Positions 42,401-57,400 of a stretch of DNA of 64,000 nucleotides are shown piece by piece; position 1 is the first letter of the stretch; the number at the start of each line of letters is the position of its first letter. The stretch is from Lagopus muta (Eukaryota; Chordata; Aves; Galliformes; Phasianidae). The stretch is taken from assembly GCF_023343835.1 (NCBI RefSeq), contig NC_064447.1, forward strand, positions 6,588,001 to 6,652,000, read 5' to 3'. The position numbers and the translations under genes are program-made. The notes under the pieces were generated by a model. It was not told the DNA's origin and did not search any database. It saw only the letters and a list, made by a program, of their open reading frames with translations.

Positions 42401-45400
42401 CTCACTTTCTGTTCACACCACCTAGTCCTGATGTGGTGACAGCCATCCTACGGTCTGAGAGCTTTCTCTCAGCCTGAAGCTGGCTGGTGCTGAAACCTGT
42501 AATCTTCCTTAGGGAACAGTGAAAAACGGCTGTACTGCTTCCAGAAACACAAATTGAAGCAAGGCCAAATCCTCACTAACAATGTATTTGGGACTGTCAC
42601 TTATTTTTGTCTTTACCTGATCATAAATGTCACCGGCTTCCCAAAGTGCATAAACCTTTAGCTCATCTGGTGAAGCAGCAGTCTGTGGAGGAAACTGAGA
42701 ACAAGAGCCTGTTAAAAATAACTATCTATTTAATGAGTTCTACTTAATGACTCTATGATACGGCATCCCCTGACACCTATTATTGAATCAAAATGTTGTG
42801 GCCACTTAATGAGAAGTGCTCCTCTCCCACCCCACGCTCAGGGAGGTGACTATGCAACAGCCCCTGTGCCTGCAAGAGAAACACAAACCCTACCAAACCT
42901 GCTCTTCTGGGTGATGCTACAGCACTCAGACCCTGAGTGAGGGGTAAATATTGCCTGGGGAATAGGACCAGTTCTCTGGCAGCCTGATGCACACATGGCA
43001 TGCCCAACAGCATTTAGTGATGCTTCTGGTCACACTGGAGTGATGGCAAGCAGCGCCATGGGCACAGCACCAACCACGTCAGCGCTGTACGAGGGGATCC
43101 TGTGACACTCTATGGGGACTTGGAGGATGGGAGGACAACCACCAAGTGCCCCGATAATCTCAGGGTGTGGACTGTGGACAGTATCTCACGGCACAATGTA
43201 TGGATTGTTCCTGCCAGCAGCTTGTGTCTCCAGACTTCCCAAAGCAGAATTCAATTAAGCATGAAGAGGACTGCAGGCTTTTCTGGAGATTTTGAAGTCT
43301 CCAGTGGCAAGTTTTAGATATTTGGATTCTAACCAAATTTGCTCTGCTAAATCCAAGGCAGCATGACTGACCAGCACTGTGCTGCTGCTGTGCATGTGAT
43401 CCCTGGAGCAGCCCACGGGACTCCTGGAGAATGAACACTGATGGAGAGCAAACCAAACACCAGCACATTTCAGGCTCCCAAACTGAAGTGGTTTTTGTTC
43501 CTACCAAGATCCATGCTAGAGGAACACCATTTGTATTTTCTAAGACAGAGACCTTGTGCCTCTGCGTGCAGGAAGGAATGTAACTGTTCCAAACTCCTAC
43601 AAAAATAAAATGATGTCCATTGGCCTTAATGCCTTCCCCTGGAGCAATGACTAGCAAGTAATGCTGGATACTTCCCCCTCCTGATGTGTGCCTTCCTGTC
43701 AGTCACCAACCATTCATTCCATGCTAATCACTGACCTGCCAACCTCAATCAATCCCCACACAAAGCCAACAGGCCTGTCTGATTGCTGCAGTTCCTCACT
43801 GCAGTACATCCCCCCACCTTTTTTCCCATCCTTCTGCACTACATGGAAGGACTGCACTGCAAAGGGAGAGCTCAGCCCTTTCTTTCAGGGGCTGCCTCTG
43901 ATCTTGTGGCAAAGGGAAGCGCTGTGTCGAGCAGGAGCTGCCTGCTGGAATCAGCAGCTCCAGTTCCACCTTGGTACAAACTCCTGATACATAGCAGGGC
44001 TGTGCACCTGCTTTAGAGCCAGGATTCAGATGTGTTGGGCTAGCGACACCCAATATGCTCCTCTTCTCATGAGGACATGCCACACACAGGAACACTTTCC
44101 TGCGCTTTCATTCAGCACAGATAACACCATAGCATCAGCCTCCCTCCTGACAAGTTGCAGCAGGACAGGCAACAGAGGGCTGCAGGAGCAGAGCCCCGGT
44201 TTGCTTGGGGCAGACCTGAGCATTTGCTGCTGCCTCGGCCACATGCTGAGCACAGCTGCACTGCTGGCTTTCAGAGAAGGAACTGCTTCCGAACCAACAC
44301 AGTGTTATTTGGGAGAGCACAGAGAGCCTCCCTGCATTCACATCACTCTGCAAACTGCCAGGCACCCTGCTCACTGCTGTCACTGCTACAGAGCACAAGC
44401 AAAGCACAGCACCCTGCAGGCAGCCCCTGCTCACAGCTGAAGCACCTTCTGAGGCCCCATGAGCACCATTTATCTGCTACCCCAGATGCAGCTGTTCAGC
44501 TTTATAAATCCTACACTCCACCAGTAAGGTTTCCACTGCTGTTTTCAGCAACACATTTTCTGTAACAGGGCAACGTGAAAGCCAAGAGTGTCTTCACCCC
44601 CCATAGAACATCACTTTAATTACCTCAGATCATTGATTTTTATCACCAAAGCAGTTTCAATTACAGAAAACTAATGAGTAACTACGAAATCTCAGGCAAA
44701 GCATCCCTCCAGGCTTCCAAGGAGCTCAGGCAGCCTCACTGGGTCCAGGAAAAACAATGAGAGAAAGCGAAGTATACGAGCTCACAAAAAAGGCACAGCT
44801 GGCCCACAGCATGATGCAGAGGCCTGGGAGCTGACTTACATTTCTGACAGGCTTATGCAGGCTGTTGCAGAAGATATCAAATTCTGCAGGAAGTTCTAGA
44901 TCAGCAGAACTCAAACATACGGCAAACTCCAGCAAACAAGTCCCAGACTCAGTTAATACAACAGCAGTGACTTCAGCTGTTTACCACCAGCATGGCAAGT
45001 GCATATCCTATACCACATACAATGAGAGTCTTTCCAGCACTAAGAAGCAGCTCCAAATAAGCATTGCCCAGGCACCTGGAAGCTGTCAGGAAAGAAAGCA
45101 AAAAGCACAAAAAGCAGTGGCCTCCTGCGTGGCATCTCACATCTGTCACTCGGCTCCAGGTGCCACAGGACGTACTTTGCACACCACTGAACACATTACT
45201 TCTGCCTCCCTGAAGCCCAGCTAAGGCATGAGGGTTGCTATACCTCCTATGCTCCAGGTTCTTCCCAGCCTGCCTGCTCTCTGCTCTCCCAAGCAGCTCA
45301 CATGTTTCTTTGCCTCTCTCCCTAACAACACCTGACTCCCAAACTCCTGCTGGCTGCAAACCAATCAGCACTACCTTGTGAAATTATTTTCCTTTCAGGC

Positions 45401-48400
45401 TACTTTCCATGATGTCAAAATCCCTTCTCTTTCCTAAGCAATCTGCTGGCTCTGACTCACACATTCACACGTATAATTTCTATAAAGACAAGTGAAGACA
45501 TCTGTGATCAGCCCAGGAGGAAAAGGAGTGACCAACAGAACTCTGCAGATACGGTTTGCTGCTTCCCAGAGAGCTCTGCTGGGTGTGCCCCACCAGTTCC
45601 AGGCAGCAGCCATCATCTTTATCCCAGCAGCATTCCTGCAAAAAGCTGTACACTGCAAAGCAAGCTGATGGGACTCCCCCAGGGTAAGTCACTGAAACAG
45701 GAGCGAGCAGGCACAATGAGTCCCTGCAGCCCAACAGCCCAGAGGTGGAAAAGGAGCCCCAAGGACAACTATGAGCACACCGTAAGGGCAGAAAGCAGAG
45801 CACAGGGCCAGCCAGAAGCAGGAAGGCAGACAAGCCTTCAGCAGCTTCAGCAGAACACAAGTGTTCCTCCAGTCCAGCCCAAGGTACAAACATTTCATAG
45901 CTCTGATATTTAACTGCCCCCCTACCTCCCACCCAGACTGTGCCAAAAGGAAAAAAATACTTACAGGCACCAAAATCTGTTTGCAGCCAATGTCTAACAC
46001 CATGTCCTGTAACATTTTGTCTGAAATGCCACTGAACAATATGTGTCCTGGAGGCAGACTGGCTAAATGAAGGTTAAACAACCGTTTAAGCTCACTCAAG
46101 GTGAGCACAAATTGTTTCCTAAACGTTGAGGACACAAATGCCTTCAGTTCTTGGGCTACCCGATCGCTGCAGCCTCCAGGCAAGTGGCCATTTAAGGAGT
46201 CTGTGGAGTCCTCCTCCATGTGGAGGCCGTTGACAATGCCGTTGTTCAGGCCTTCGTACACTGAGGTGTCCATGGGCTCCTCGTCACTCACAGGCTCCTC
46301 TTTAATGTGGATATTAGAAACATCTATCTTGGATGAAGTGTCACTTGATTTCAGTTCTGCCTTTTGCTTCTGGAACTCCTTCTCTAGCTGCCCATAGTTC
46401 TGCTTGACTTTCGCTTTTGCCATGTTGACTCTTTGCTCCCCAGAAACCAGCAATGGATGGCCTGATAAGAAATGAAACGTAGCATAAAATCCCACCATAA
46501 ACAAGACTCCAGTTTTGCAGAATGCTGCTTGAATTGCTCACAGTGAAATAAAGCCAGGAAACAACACTACTACTTAAGGAATAAGCCTGGCTTACTGATT
46601 AGATTTTGCTTCCCTCCCCGCTACTATAACTTAAAAAAAAAAAAAGGAATAAAACAATTAAGCATGTTGATAATTGTAAGCCAGAAGGTCTTCCAGTCAA
46701 GGAACCTGAAGCAAAGGCACTGCATTTCTCCAACAGCTTGGGTTGTGCATGAGGTGCACAGTATGGAAATCTGGAACTCTCCTAAGTATTATTACTCAGT
46801 GCTGGGTAGAAAGGGGCAGAAGGGAATCCTTTCCCATGCAATCCTGCACCTCAACCCAAAGGCAAAAGGGAAGTGTGTGTTGGCAAAACAGAAATTCAGC
46901 CTCAATCCTGTAGGAAGGAAGGCTGCATTGAAGGCAAAAGCCCACACAGCACTCATGCTGTTACCTTCTTTATTATTAGGCCCACTAATTCTCTCTGAAT
47001 AACCCAACACCTAATCCTTGCAAGCAGATCAAACACACGGTATTGAAATGGAATTATATGCACATTTGTCAGTTCTGCTCATTCTCCTTGCTGGCTCCAG
47101 AGTCTGGCAGTGAGCCAAATGCCTAGCTAAAGCTCTCTGGAATCTCAGGTTTTCACAACCTTTTAGATTACACAACAGCTACTTTAATATTCTTCCTGAC
47201 ATCTGTGGTGGAGAGGAATGGCAAAGAGACAACTTTACACCTCCTTGCAGCCCCCCAGCAAATACATTCCTCCTTAATTGTTTAGCTCTCAACCACACCA
47301 CAGAGCCCCCCAGCAAATCAGAGGAAATAAAAAACCCAACCCTGTTTTATTTGGAACTGAAAAGGGAATGATTCAACCACATGCATGTCAGCCTGGGAAC
47401 CAAAAGGTAAGAATCATTCATGCTCTGTCCCTGTCCTCAACTCAGCATCTGCTTACAGCACCATGCCTTAAAATGAGGAAGTTGTTAACATAGCCAGATG
47501 ATTTTACTCTATCAAATAGAGTCTCCAGTGCCAAGGAGTCCTTCCATGCTCTGCCACAGTAAGCTTGTGTCACCACTAACATCACTGATGTTAGTAAAGA
47601 CCAAGTTATCTCAAATAATGCAGAAGAAATTACAAGACAGGGATAATATCAGACACAAGACACTCAAAAACAGAGAGAAACAACAAAATATCACCCAGAA
47701 ATACAGAGATGCATGTGTTTCAAGGTAATCCACACAATTTCATTTACCTGATTGTGACTCTTGCTTCTTTGGTGTCAAGTGTTCCTTTACAAGATTATAG
47801 ACTTTTTCTAATCTGAAATACAAAGGAAATCATACCAGTACTGTTTATGCTGTTATGCTTGCCTGCAGCCACACCACCTTTAACTTTCAGCCAGAACATT
47901 TAATTTCCACAAAGCTGTCCTCAGGAAGCCAAAGAAAAGGAGTGACTTGAATGATGCATCAACACAATCCCCATACAACCACACCCCCTGAGAGGAGTAA
48001 ACCTTACAGGCAATATGGATCAAATATAGATCTGTCAGTATTCACAGAAACTTCACACTAGATGATTCTTCACTTTTAGCTTATTCCCCAAAATAAAGCA
48101 AGTCATTTACTTGGCCTGAATGCCCATCCACAGCATACGTTGCCTCTGAACTATATCTGGATGCTTCTTAACAAAGTCTTCATCATAAGGGAGCATGAAC
48201 TCCCAACCTTTGTTTATTCTTGCCACAGACATGTGCTCTAGGAAGTCTTTCACATCTTCAGGGCAAAGCTAAAAGAAAAAGGAAAAATGATATGGATGTC
48301 AATTCACACAGGGTATCTGCAGCCACGAAGCAGGGCACACTGCTCCCCGCGACAGGATGAGCAGGACTGATTTGGTGTACATGGGGCACTCCCACAAACA

Positions 48401-51400
48401 CACGCCTAAGCCAGTCAGAGATATTTATCCTTTGCAACACCAGTGCTTTCACACAATGTTAAAGGCAGAGCACTTCAGAGAGCAGTGATTAATCAGCTGA
48501 GAGTCAAATAGCTCATGACATGTTTTGTAAAGAAAAGGGAGTTTACTAACTGAGATGAAAAGACTATTGCGCAGAGAAGCATGTCCTACAACTTTCATCT
48601 TAGTTTAGAGCTCCAAGTCAGACATGCTGCACCTACAGGTGCATGGCTTTTAAACAGCACAGGATCTTAAATTCCAAAAGTAGCCAGTCTGTACATCAAC
48701 CCATTTGTGCTCTATCATCTTATTTTGTTTTAAACAAACAATTTTTTTCCTTCTGACAGAATATTCAGGTGTCTGAGTTGTTTTAAAGCTTTTATTCAAT
48801 ACTGGCAGCTTTGCAATGCTATTAGAAGTGTTGTGCTTCTGTAACGCACTCTGCAAAAGCCGAGTATCAGTGTGGACTGCATGAGTTCTCATCTGCTTTG
48901 GTGCTTCGTAAGCCTGATTCAAAGGATGTTCAGCTTTCCACCAAAACAGAAGAGGGGACAAAGACGCATTCCAGTGGCTCAGCTGCAAGGACAGTCGTGT
49001 CCTGTGGAACTGTAACTGTGGGAGCTGCTTGAAATAATTCTGTAAAGAGTATCTATACCTGTTCCAAAGTGAAGATGTGCCTTGGTTAGCAACACTGCAA
49101 GTCAGCAGTAATGCAGACACTGTGAACCTGAAAGAAAAGGCTTGCAGCAGCACCTGTTACTGACCTGCAGACAATGCCCACAGTTAGCACCAACCTCTGT
49201 GTTAGGAAGAAGTCACTCACTTTTGTAACTGCTGCCACTTCCTTTCGTACAACCCAGCGGTCCTGTGTGAACTTCCACATCTAGGAAGGAAACAAAAGAG
49301 AAAACCTTGTTAACCACAGTTAGGAGCTGCCTTACCGAAGTCACAGAAATAACACTTTTCAATGATGTTACCAGAAAAATGGGAACTTGACTCCTTCCAA
49401 GGATGTGGGAACAGGAGATGCTCACACAAACAGCAGAAAAGCACTTTCTGACCTATTCCTTGCTCCAATGGCCATGTGCAGTATCAGAATCTTTGAGAGT
49501 TCATGGTCTTCCTTGGTGAACCTTTGACTACAAAAGCTCTGAAGAATCTCTCAAACCTCATTTAGCTTCCAAAAAAGCCCTACTGTGGCGATGCTGGAAC
49601 TGCAGGAGTCACACCTCATGCCCAGCTTTAGCACACTTGTTCACTAACCTGAAGAAACTCTTCTTCCAATTCTTTGGGTGCAGTGCCAGCAGAAGCTGCT
49701 GACTGCTGCATTTCTGCAGCTCACAACCTCTTAGAAAGTATCTGCTGCCTTTTCCAATGCACATCACCACAGTCACTTACAGTCATGCAACGATGGCAAT
49801 TCACTCATGTATTTGTCTCTCGTTAATGGAAAAGCCAGGTGCTCTGCTAAGCAGCTCCCAAGGCCTAGCACACCGTGAGGCAGCTGCTGAGAGCAGGCTA
49901 ATGGGCACATGAGCCTACTGTCTGACTATGACCTTTGATTTCTTCCCATCTCCATTTAAATCGATTACAATCTCCCTTACTATGTGTTTATTAATAGTGT
50001 TGCAAATAATTCAAAAATCTCATTACTGTCAATTTCCTCTTGTGCTTCAATACTTCCATACTTCCTTCTCTCTGACTCAGCTTCTTTCTTCCTACAGACT
50101 CAGAAAATCACTACACTCACAACACAAGGCATTTCTGTTTTGAAGGACAAGAAGCTGCTGCCTAAAGGAAACAGATCCGTTCTCTTTGCACACAACTCTT
50201 GAGACAGCCGTTTCTCCTTAGGCACTTTATTCTAAACTAGAAACTGAAATTATTATGAAAAAACAGCAGCTTTGAGAAAAGGCAAGAATTACTTACCTCC
50301 CTCAAAGTACAGCATAGAACAATTGAACACTAAAGCCGCCACTGGTCTTTTACAGTATTTAAAATAAGAGTAAAATAGCTTCCATTATTAAACACTTTAT
50401 CTTTACATTTCAGTTGCTAAGCATAAGCACTTACTTAACCAAGCATAATAATTTCTGGTCCCTAGAACTTGACACATGACGTGTCACATAATCTGCTGGG
50501 TCCTAAAGCCTACTGTCACCGGGTCACATCTGATTGCAGAGCTCCACATGGCAGTGTCTTGGGCAGACATCAAGACACAGTAACAAGTCAGCTTCAATCA
50601 CCATCATTTTATCTTATGCTAGTGCTGCCACATCCGTAAGGTCTCTTGCATGGCATGCTCCTATTCAGCTCTACATCTCATGAACAGACTTCGCAAATGA
50701 GGGGAACTCTTAGGTCTAACTGGAAAACATGAAAGCAATGTATGCTCACTAATTTCTTTTCAATGGGGTGGAAGCCATAAACTGGGTATGAACTTAGGAA
50801 GCACTCAGGAACTTAATTCTTTCCGTGGTTAGCAAAAACAAACACGAAACAAAGTTGTTCCTCCCTTCTGTGGTTATGTGCTTGTTTATGAGACCTGTAC
50901 TCATTACAACTTCCATACGCAGCTACCACTCACAGCAGGTGCTTAGGAACAAAGTCCTTTCACTGATTAGCAGCTCAGGGGAATAAAATCCTTTTTAAAG
51001 ACCAGCAGTGCATGCTCCGGGAGCAGAAGGCTTAACCACACTGCCCTCCTGAGACCTTGCAGTCCTGAGCCCACGGAAACGTATCTGGAGAAACAAGCAC
51101 TTCATTATCCAGCCCTGGCTTCGCTGCCAGCCCTGCACCATGCAGGTTATGTGATAGCAGCTCTACAAGTTCTATTACAAAGAGATGAATACCACCTACT
51201 GTTAATGACCAGCAATCTGAACTTACCAGACAGCCACAATGTCAGTCCACACAAACACTCCCATGCCAGAATTTTAACACCACCACCAGGGTTACAGTGC
51301 AAATAATTTCTCTGGAGCAAACATCTTATTGCAGTAGTGGTGGATGTGAAACCAAGTGCAAACCAATGCCATGGCTCTCAGACAAACTTCAACAATATTT

Positions 51401-54400
51401 TCCTTTAGAAACAACAAACTCTTTTGTACTTACAACAAAGTCTCTCCCTCTACAAAGCACTTCTGCAGGGACTCCACTATGTGGACTGGAAGTGTCTTTA
51501 GGGTAGAGCACATCGCTGTTAATTAAAAAGGAAGAAGGATTAGCTACTTGGTTCTCCAAAATACAGCATTGGTGAAAATTAACATAATAAACGTGCTCCC
51601 AGCTCTGCAGTTAATTTACACCTTTATCCAAAGCACCGCTTTCATTAAAGGAACTAATATTAATGTAATTACTCCACTTCAATTACATTAGTACAAGAAG
51701 TGCTTACACCAGCAAAGCCCAGCCTTGTGACTGGTAGATGTGTGCAACGCAGGTACAAGCTCTGCTTTGTTCTTGCAAAGCCTTTCCTTCCTTGCATGAG
51801 TGTAAACAAGACCAACATGATCCTAAGAAGTGCTGAGACTAACCTAAGCCTTGAAGGTAGCATTTAGCCAAAACGCTGATCTATAGGAATGAGTTTTCGG
51901 TGTGCTTTAATTCCTTCTCAGCAATCAAAGATTAAAGAGAACAGTGCTATGAGCTTTCATGCTCAAACCAATCAGATCCAGGACTAACACCACCCTGGTG
52001 TCCTGGTCTGATTGCAAGATCAACTAGATGACATTCATTTCTACAGACTCCAAAGCCTTGGGGCAACCCAGGCTAACAATCCTGATCTCCTCAGCCTCCT
52101 TACTTAAAGCTCTGATGTGTGCAGACACGGCTCTGTGCACAACTATCCCTAACAGGCTACATGTACAGATGCACACAGAGTCTTCAGACAAACAGCAAAG
52201 AAACACATACAACATAAAAACCCCCTGAGTGCTGTAACACTTTTAATTTGCACCCAGCTGCCTTCTGGAATGACTGGAGGTACAGCAAGGACAGAAGCAG
52301 CTCACACAGCTAGCACAGGCCTGTATCACAACAGCTGAAGAATCCTGCTAACAGACAAGCTGGTAACTGGTGCCACACATCTTAGTGCAGAAAACTACTC
52401 CACACACTGTAATTCTTTGCATGCAATGCTCCACCCAGCTGAAAAGAAAAAAAACAACAATCACACTGCTCTTCAGACTTACTCCCAGTGAGATGCCTTG
52501 TTCTAATAAACAGGAGAACAACACAGCATCCATTTCATGTGCTACAGTCAGTACACCACAGGTAGTGCCATTTTATGACAGGTAAAGCTAGCTTCTAGAA
52601 GGCAGGCAATGCTTTCAGCTGACAAGAGCAGCATCCACTGATGAACAGCAAAGCGACTGCACAAAGGTCTTTCTCTGACTGAATTTAGCTAAGAAACACT
52701 AACGGTTGGGATGGTTTCATTGTATGCATTTATATTTGACATTAATCTCTGAAAGGATTTAGGAGTGTCCCCACACAAAAGAACACGAGTGAAGACAACA
52801 AATATCTGACAGCTCAAATGCAAATACAGATTACATCACAGCTCCACCACAATTCTAGTTGGGCTGGGTACAACTGTGCTGGCATCTGCCATCATCTGTT
52901 TGAATTTTTATTATCCTATTGCAGAACAAAACACAGAATGTTGAATTGATTATCTCACAGCACTGCAATTGAGAACAAAGATACACACTGAAGATGACTA
53001 CATAAAATCCATTGTTCTAATTCTCTTCTTACAGCAGATAACCACATCTCAGCAACAAAGACGAGGCATACCTACCTCTTCACCACCCAGTTTCCCTGGA
53101 CCAGCATCGCCACCTGCTGTATGCAGCGGAGAACTGCTGTAGAATCTGTCCCAGAGCCCAGCAGACTCATCAGGTTTGCAAATGGCATCACCTTCACTGA
53201 AAGGCAAAAGAGGCATTAGATGAAGGGCTTTCTTAGTATGCAAAATAAAAACGGAGTTTCGATTCTAGGATATTGCGATTTATGTTTATGTCAAAATTGG
53301 GGAAAATAAAAATTCAAAGCCTAAACTTTAGTACCCATAGTCAGAATCTGTTCAAAAAATACACATTCATGTTGCAACAACGTTAATTAGCTTAACTGGC
53401 CCTCAATTAAATCATGGATTAAAAAAAAATCTAATCCTTTGGCAATATTTGGAAACAGAGACAGCTGACAAGACAGCTCCTAAGTTTCTCGGATTTGCTC
53501 TCATTAGAGAGTAACTGAAGAGAGAGAATAAAACTTATGTAACACTCAAGAAGCATATTACTGAAAACTTTCAAGGGAAAAAAATGCCAAAGTGCAGCCT
53601 GTTGCATTAACTTCCCATTTTTAAGCCATACTCAGATTTCACATGCCAGGAGATAATGCAGAAATAAATGCATTCTGAAAGTTATTGTCAGATCAGAAAA
53701 TATTCTAAGAGTGACAGCACTGCAAACACACAGAGCAGCTGTCAGTTCCACCTACTGCTCTTCTCTTTCCCAAGGACCACTCAGCCTTCTCAAGCAAATA
53801 CTCAGCTCTTAACTGCTCCACAGAATCAGAGATCCAGCCACTGTCTGGAAGAGGGACAGAACTGGTACTGCTAGGAAAGATATTTTATCTGAGACAATTA
53901 GAAGTCACAAGTGAAGTGCAAATGGATTACAAACCGTTCTTCATCAGGATCTTGATCTGATCAGCAAGGGGTAAAGTTCTCAGCTGGGCCATAGAAAGCA
54001 CATTGCTTGGAGCCACTGGTTTGCTACTGCAAATAAACAACAGCTTTGTGAGTTGCAGCTTATGAGAGAGCATCCAGACAACATCCGTGTTGAACATTCT
54101 GTACACTTACTTCTCTTCCTCTACGCTTGGAGGCATCAGCATCATTAAATATTCACTACAAGAAAAGAAAACACATTTCATAATGTTTGTCTTGAGATTT
54201 CCCAAGTTTAAGTACAGTTATTTTTTTGCTTAAAGCAATCCTACTTATTAGAATCTACAAAACAAACACCAGCTTGAAAAGAGAGTCCCTCCCCTTTCCT
54301 TTCTCATCTTCCTCCACAAATTCAGTGCTAGTAAAAGCTACTGACATTCATCCATTCAAAGAAAAAGCATGAAACAGATGGGAGTCAGAATCCTTGCTCT

Positions 54401-57400
54401 TCTGTACTCTTCTGTGTCCAAACAGAGAAACTGCAGGAGTGCAAACATTAAACGTGGTACTTTGACACAGAGTCAAGTGGGGCCACACGAAGTCCTGCAG
54501 TTACACCTGCCAACGTAACTGCCAGTGTCTGAAAGAATCAAATCCAAAAGACTTCTCATCACACCTGGCACTGCTCCACTGAGATGTTAAATGCTACAAA
54601 ACACACACCCACACCATTAAGGAGAGAGGCAGTCCACCACCTTCCTATTACTCGGGCCATGGTCTATCAGTTTACAGCAAAACGTTATTGCTGTCTGCAC
54701 CACAGAAGATTCCCATACATAGCTGCAGTCAGCAAGAAACAAAACCAAACATGTTCCAAGTAGTATCAGGTGTCTCCTAAAAATCACCAAAATAAAGTTT
54801 TCTAAGAGTTTCTAACAATGGATTGTTGTTGGATTTTGTTGTTGGATTGGATTGTTGGCTTTAGAGTTTTCATTTATTTTAATCAGAAGGAGCTTTTGTT
54901 TTACTTCTCCTTTACAATATCTGCAGTCTCAATAAAGCTGGGCTGTGATAACACAGACAAGGCTACAATCTCAAGTGAAAGCAACTGAAGTTGAAGACCA
55001 GTTTGCCTTTATTTTTTAAACAACTCCACTTCTACCATGGACATCAGTATCAAAGGTATGATTTTAAAAGAACAAATTTGCTTATTACTCTGAAAACAAT
55101 CCCAAGAAATTACTGTACCTTCCCTAGAAAACCATCAAACCTTTACCTGGGAGATTTTATTAATTCTGTATTCTCAGCAAGGCCGTGACCTTGGCTGAAT
55201 AAATACTGGCGCTCATGTTCTGAACGGCTGTCCTGGAGATATGGAGAAAAGCACAAATCACTGACGCATTCTGAACACAACATTTCAGATAGACTCCTTA
55301 TTCTGAACTGAGACTGCTCCATCCTCACTGCGCTATGCAAGCATTCCATCTCACTGATGCTGTACTGTAAGCCTTCTTGAATGATGCAGATATGATGTGT
55401 AAACATTTCAGTTGATGTACTTCAAAAATCTCCTGACATGCATGCTGTGTCAGAGAAACAGGATTCAGGACGTTTAAGTGACTGGCTTCCCTGACTGTTT
55501 TACAAAGCTAAGACCTGAGTGACTATTGGACTTAAACACCCCCTGCCTTAAATTTGTCCAATTTTCAGTTTTAAAGCTTCTCCAGTGTGGAGATCCCACA
55601 GCACTATCTGGTGGCAGAGGCACACAGCACTGTGGGGTCATTTCAAGCCTACAGATCAACTTTTCTTCACTGTCTTCTGATGACTTCTCGATTCCCACAT
55701 ACCCAGATTTAATTTGGCTGAGCCATCAGGTCCCACACTTACCTTCAAGCCATAATAATGGAGATGAACCCAGTGCTCTTCTGCTTGTCTCTTCTGCAGG
55801 AATTCGTAAGACTGAACACGTCTTTGACGAGCTTGCTCAGTCTCAGGGCGGGAAAACCGTACCTAGAAGTTTTGGCATCATTAAATACAGCTCCACAACA
55901 CTTGAAACAAAACACCTCCATTACCTATTTCACAGAATGAGAACAGAAGCTAAGGGTCCTAGCTCAAATTAATCAACCCTTGTTGCCATCTTTACTCTTG
56001 TGCAACAACTGCCTTTCCCCTTCCAAGCCCAGGGTCACCAGAACCAGATGAGGTTTCCTGTCCAATTATTTGGGTATGAACTGACATGCTTTCTCGTAAA
56101 CTGTTGCCTGAACTACCACAAAAAGGAAATCTGGACATACAGTAATTTGCTTAACGTCATCTTCAGCTTCATCCTGGGATGAATCACCACCTGCCAAAAA
56201 AAGCCAACAGGATAAAACCACCAGTACAATAAAACAACCAGAGCCAACAAGTACCTGCCTGGAGGCTTACTCTGGAAGAAGGCAGAAATAGGAACTACAG
56301 CTTGCTAAACTATGCAGCATATGACAGTGCCCCACCACTCATGTAATAGGAGAAACTGCCCCCATGAATTTGGCACTGCTGCTTTTCAGTGGCTGTGGTG
56401 GCACTTCCTATTGCTGACCCCTGACACCACCCGCTGTCTCCTCTTTCTCTGCCAGTCCTCCACACCTTTCCACAAAAATCTTGATGCAACTGCACTGAAG
56501 GTATGATCAGAGAAAAGAACTGGCTGAGAAATGGCTTTATAATCAGTTCATTGTTATATTAAACACCTTTGAATAAAATTACACAGAGAACCTGTATCCT
56601 ACCTCTCAAAAGGAAACATAACTCATGCAGCACTTACCTTCATTAGCAGCTTCTCTTTCGCGGTGTTTTGCATCAGCTTTGTCCAAGTAGGTGAAACTTG
56701 GCCTCAGCTGAAGAATTCCATGCAGTGGAGTCAGGTGAAGTTCACCTGAAAAAGAGAATTGATATTGGTTAAAAGTACTGTTTTCTAATGCACAGAGACA
56801 GTACTTGCATCACCTTGCTACCTCTGCAACAGCACAGCTTCCAGAGAACACAAGTATTTAATACAGTAAAAAGGGTTTAAGTTAAGATTCACCCAGTGCA
56901 CAGAACATCAAAGGAGTATGAAAAAATCAAGATGTTCTCCTGCTACCTTCTTGATTAATGCTGGAGCCAGATCTTACAGAGAGCCCCATTTTGGCTCAGA
57001 TCTGACCTATGTGTCAGGATACTACCAGTGAAACAGACATCTCTGTAGGCAATCTACAACGATCCTCTCATCAAAACTCTGCAGTGACAGTAGGAAACAA
57101 AAGAAGGGCAGGAAGTGTTGAACAGGCAAATAAAACAGCCATGCTGAGGTATAATAATACAGAGATAATAATACAATGTAAGAAAAATAATTTTTTACTG
57201 TAAATGTGTGTTTCAGGCCATCGTGGACTGTTAAGATCTTGGAGGCTGTGCCCTGCTATATTATTTAGAACTTTGCTGGAGCTCCTCAAGGACTCCAGGG
57301 ACACACTCATAAGGAAAGCTTTTGCTTTATTTAGAAAAGCTTCAATTAAATATGAGCCTATGCTAGTGGAAACATAGAACAAACAGCTCTTATTTAACCC

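Noticed and set aside
43081-43660. Possible old retroposon in POLR3E intron 17-19 region
   Set aside because: Composition is mildly GC-rich, but no block aligns convincingly with CR1 or another family I know.
49649-49720. Open stretch on the minus strand ending ELEEEFLQ before a GTTAGT donor, considered as an extra POLR3E exon
   Set aside because: Exons 13 and 14 already join in phase 0 as RGRDFV-MWKF, as in the human protein as I recall it. The upstream acceptor is poor, with no pyrimidine tract.
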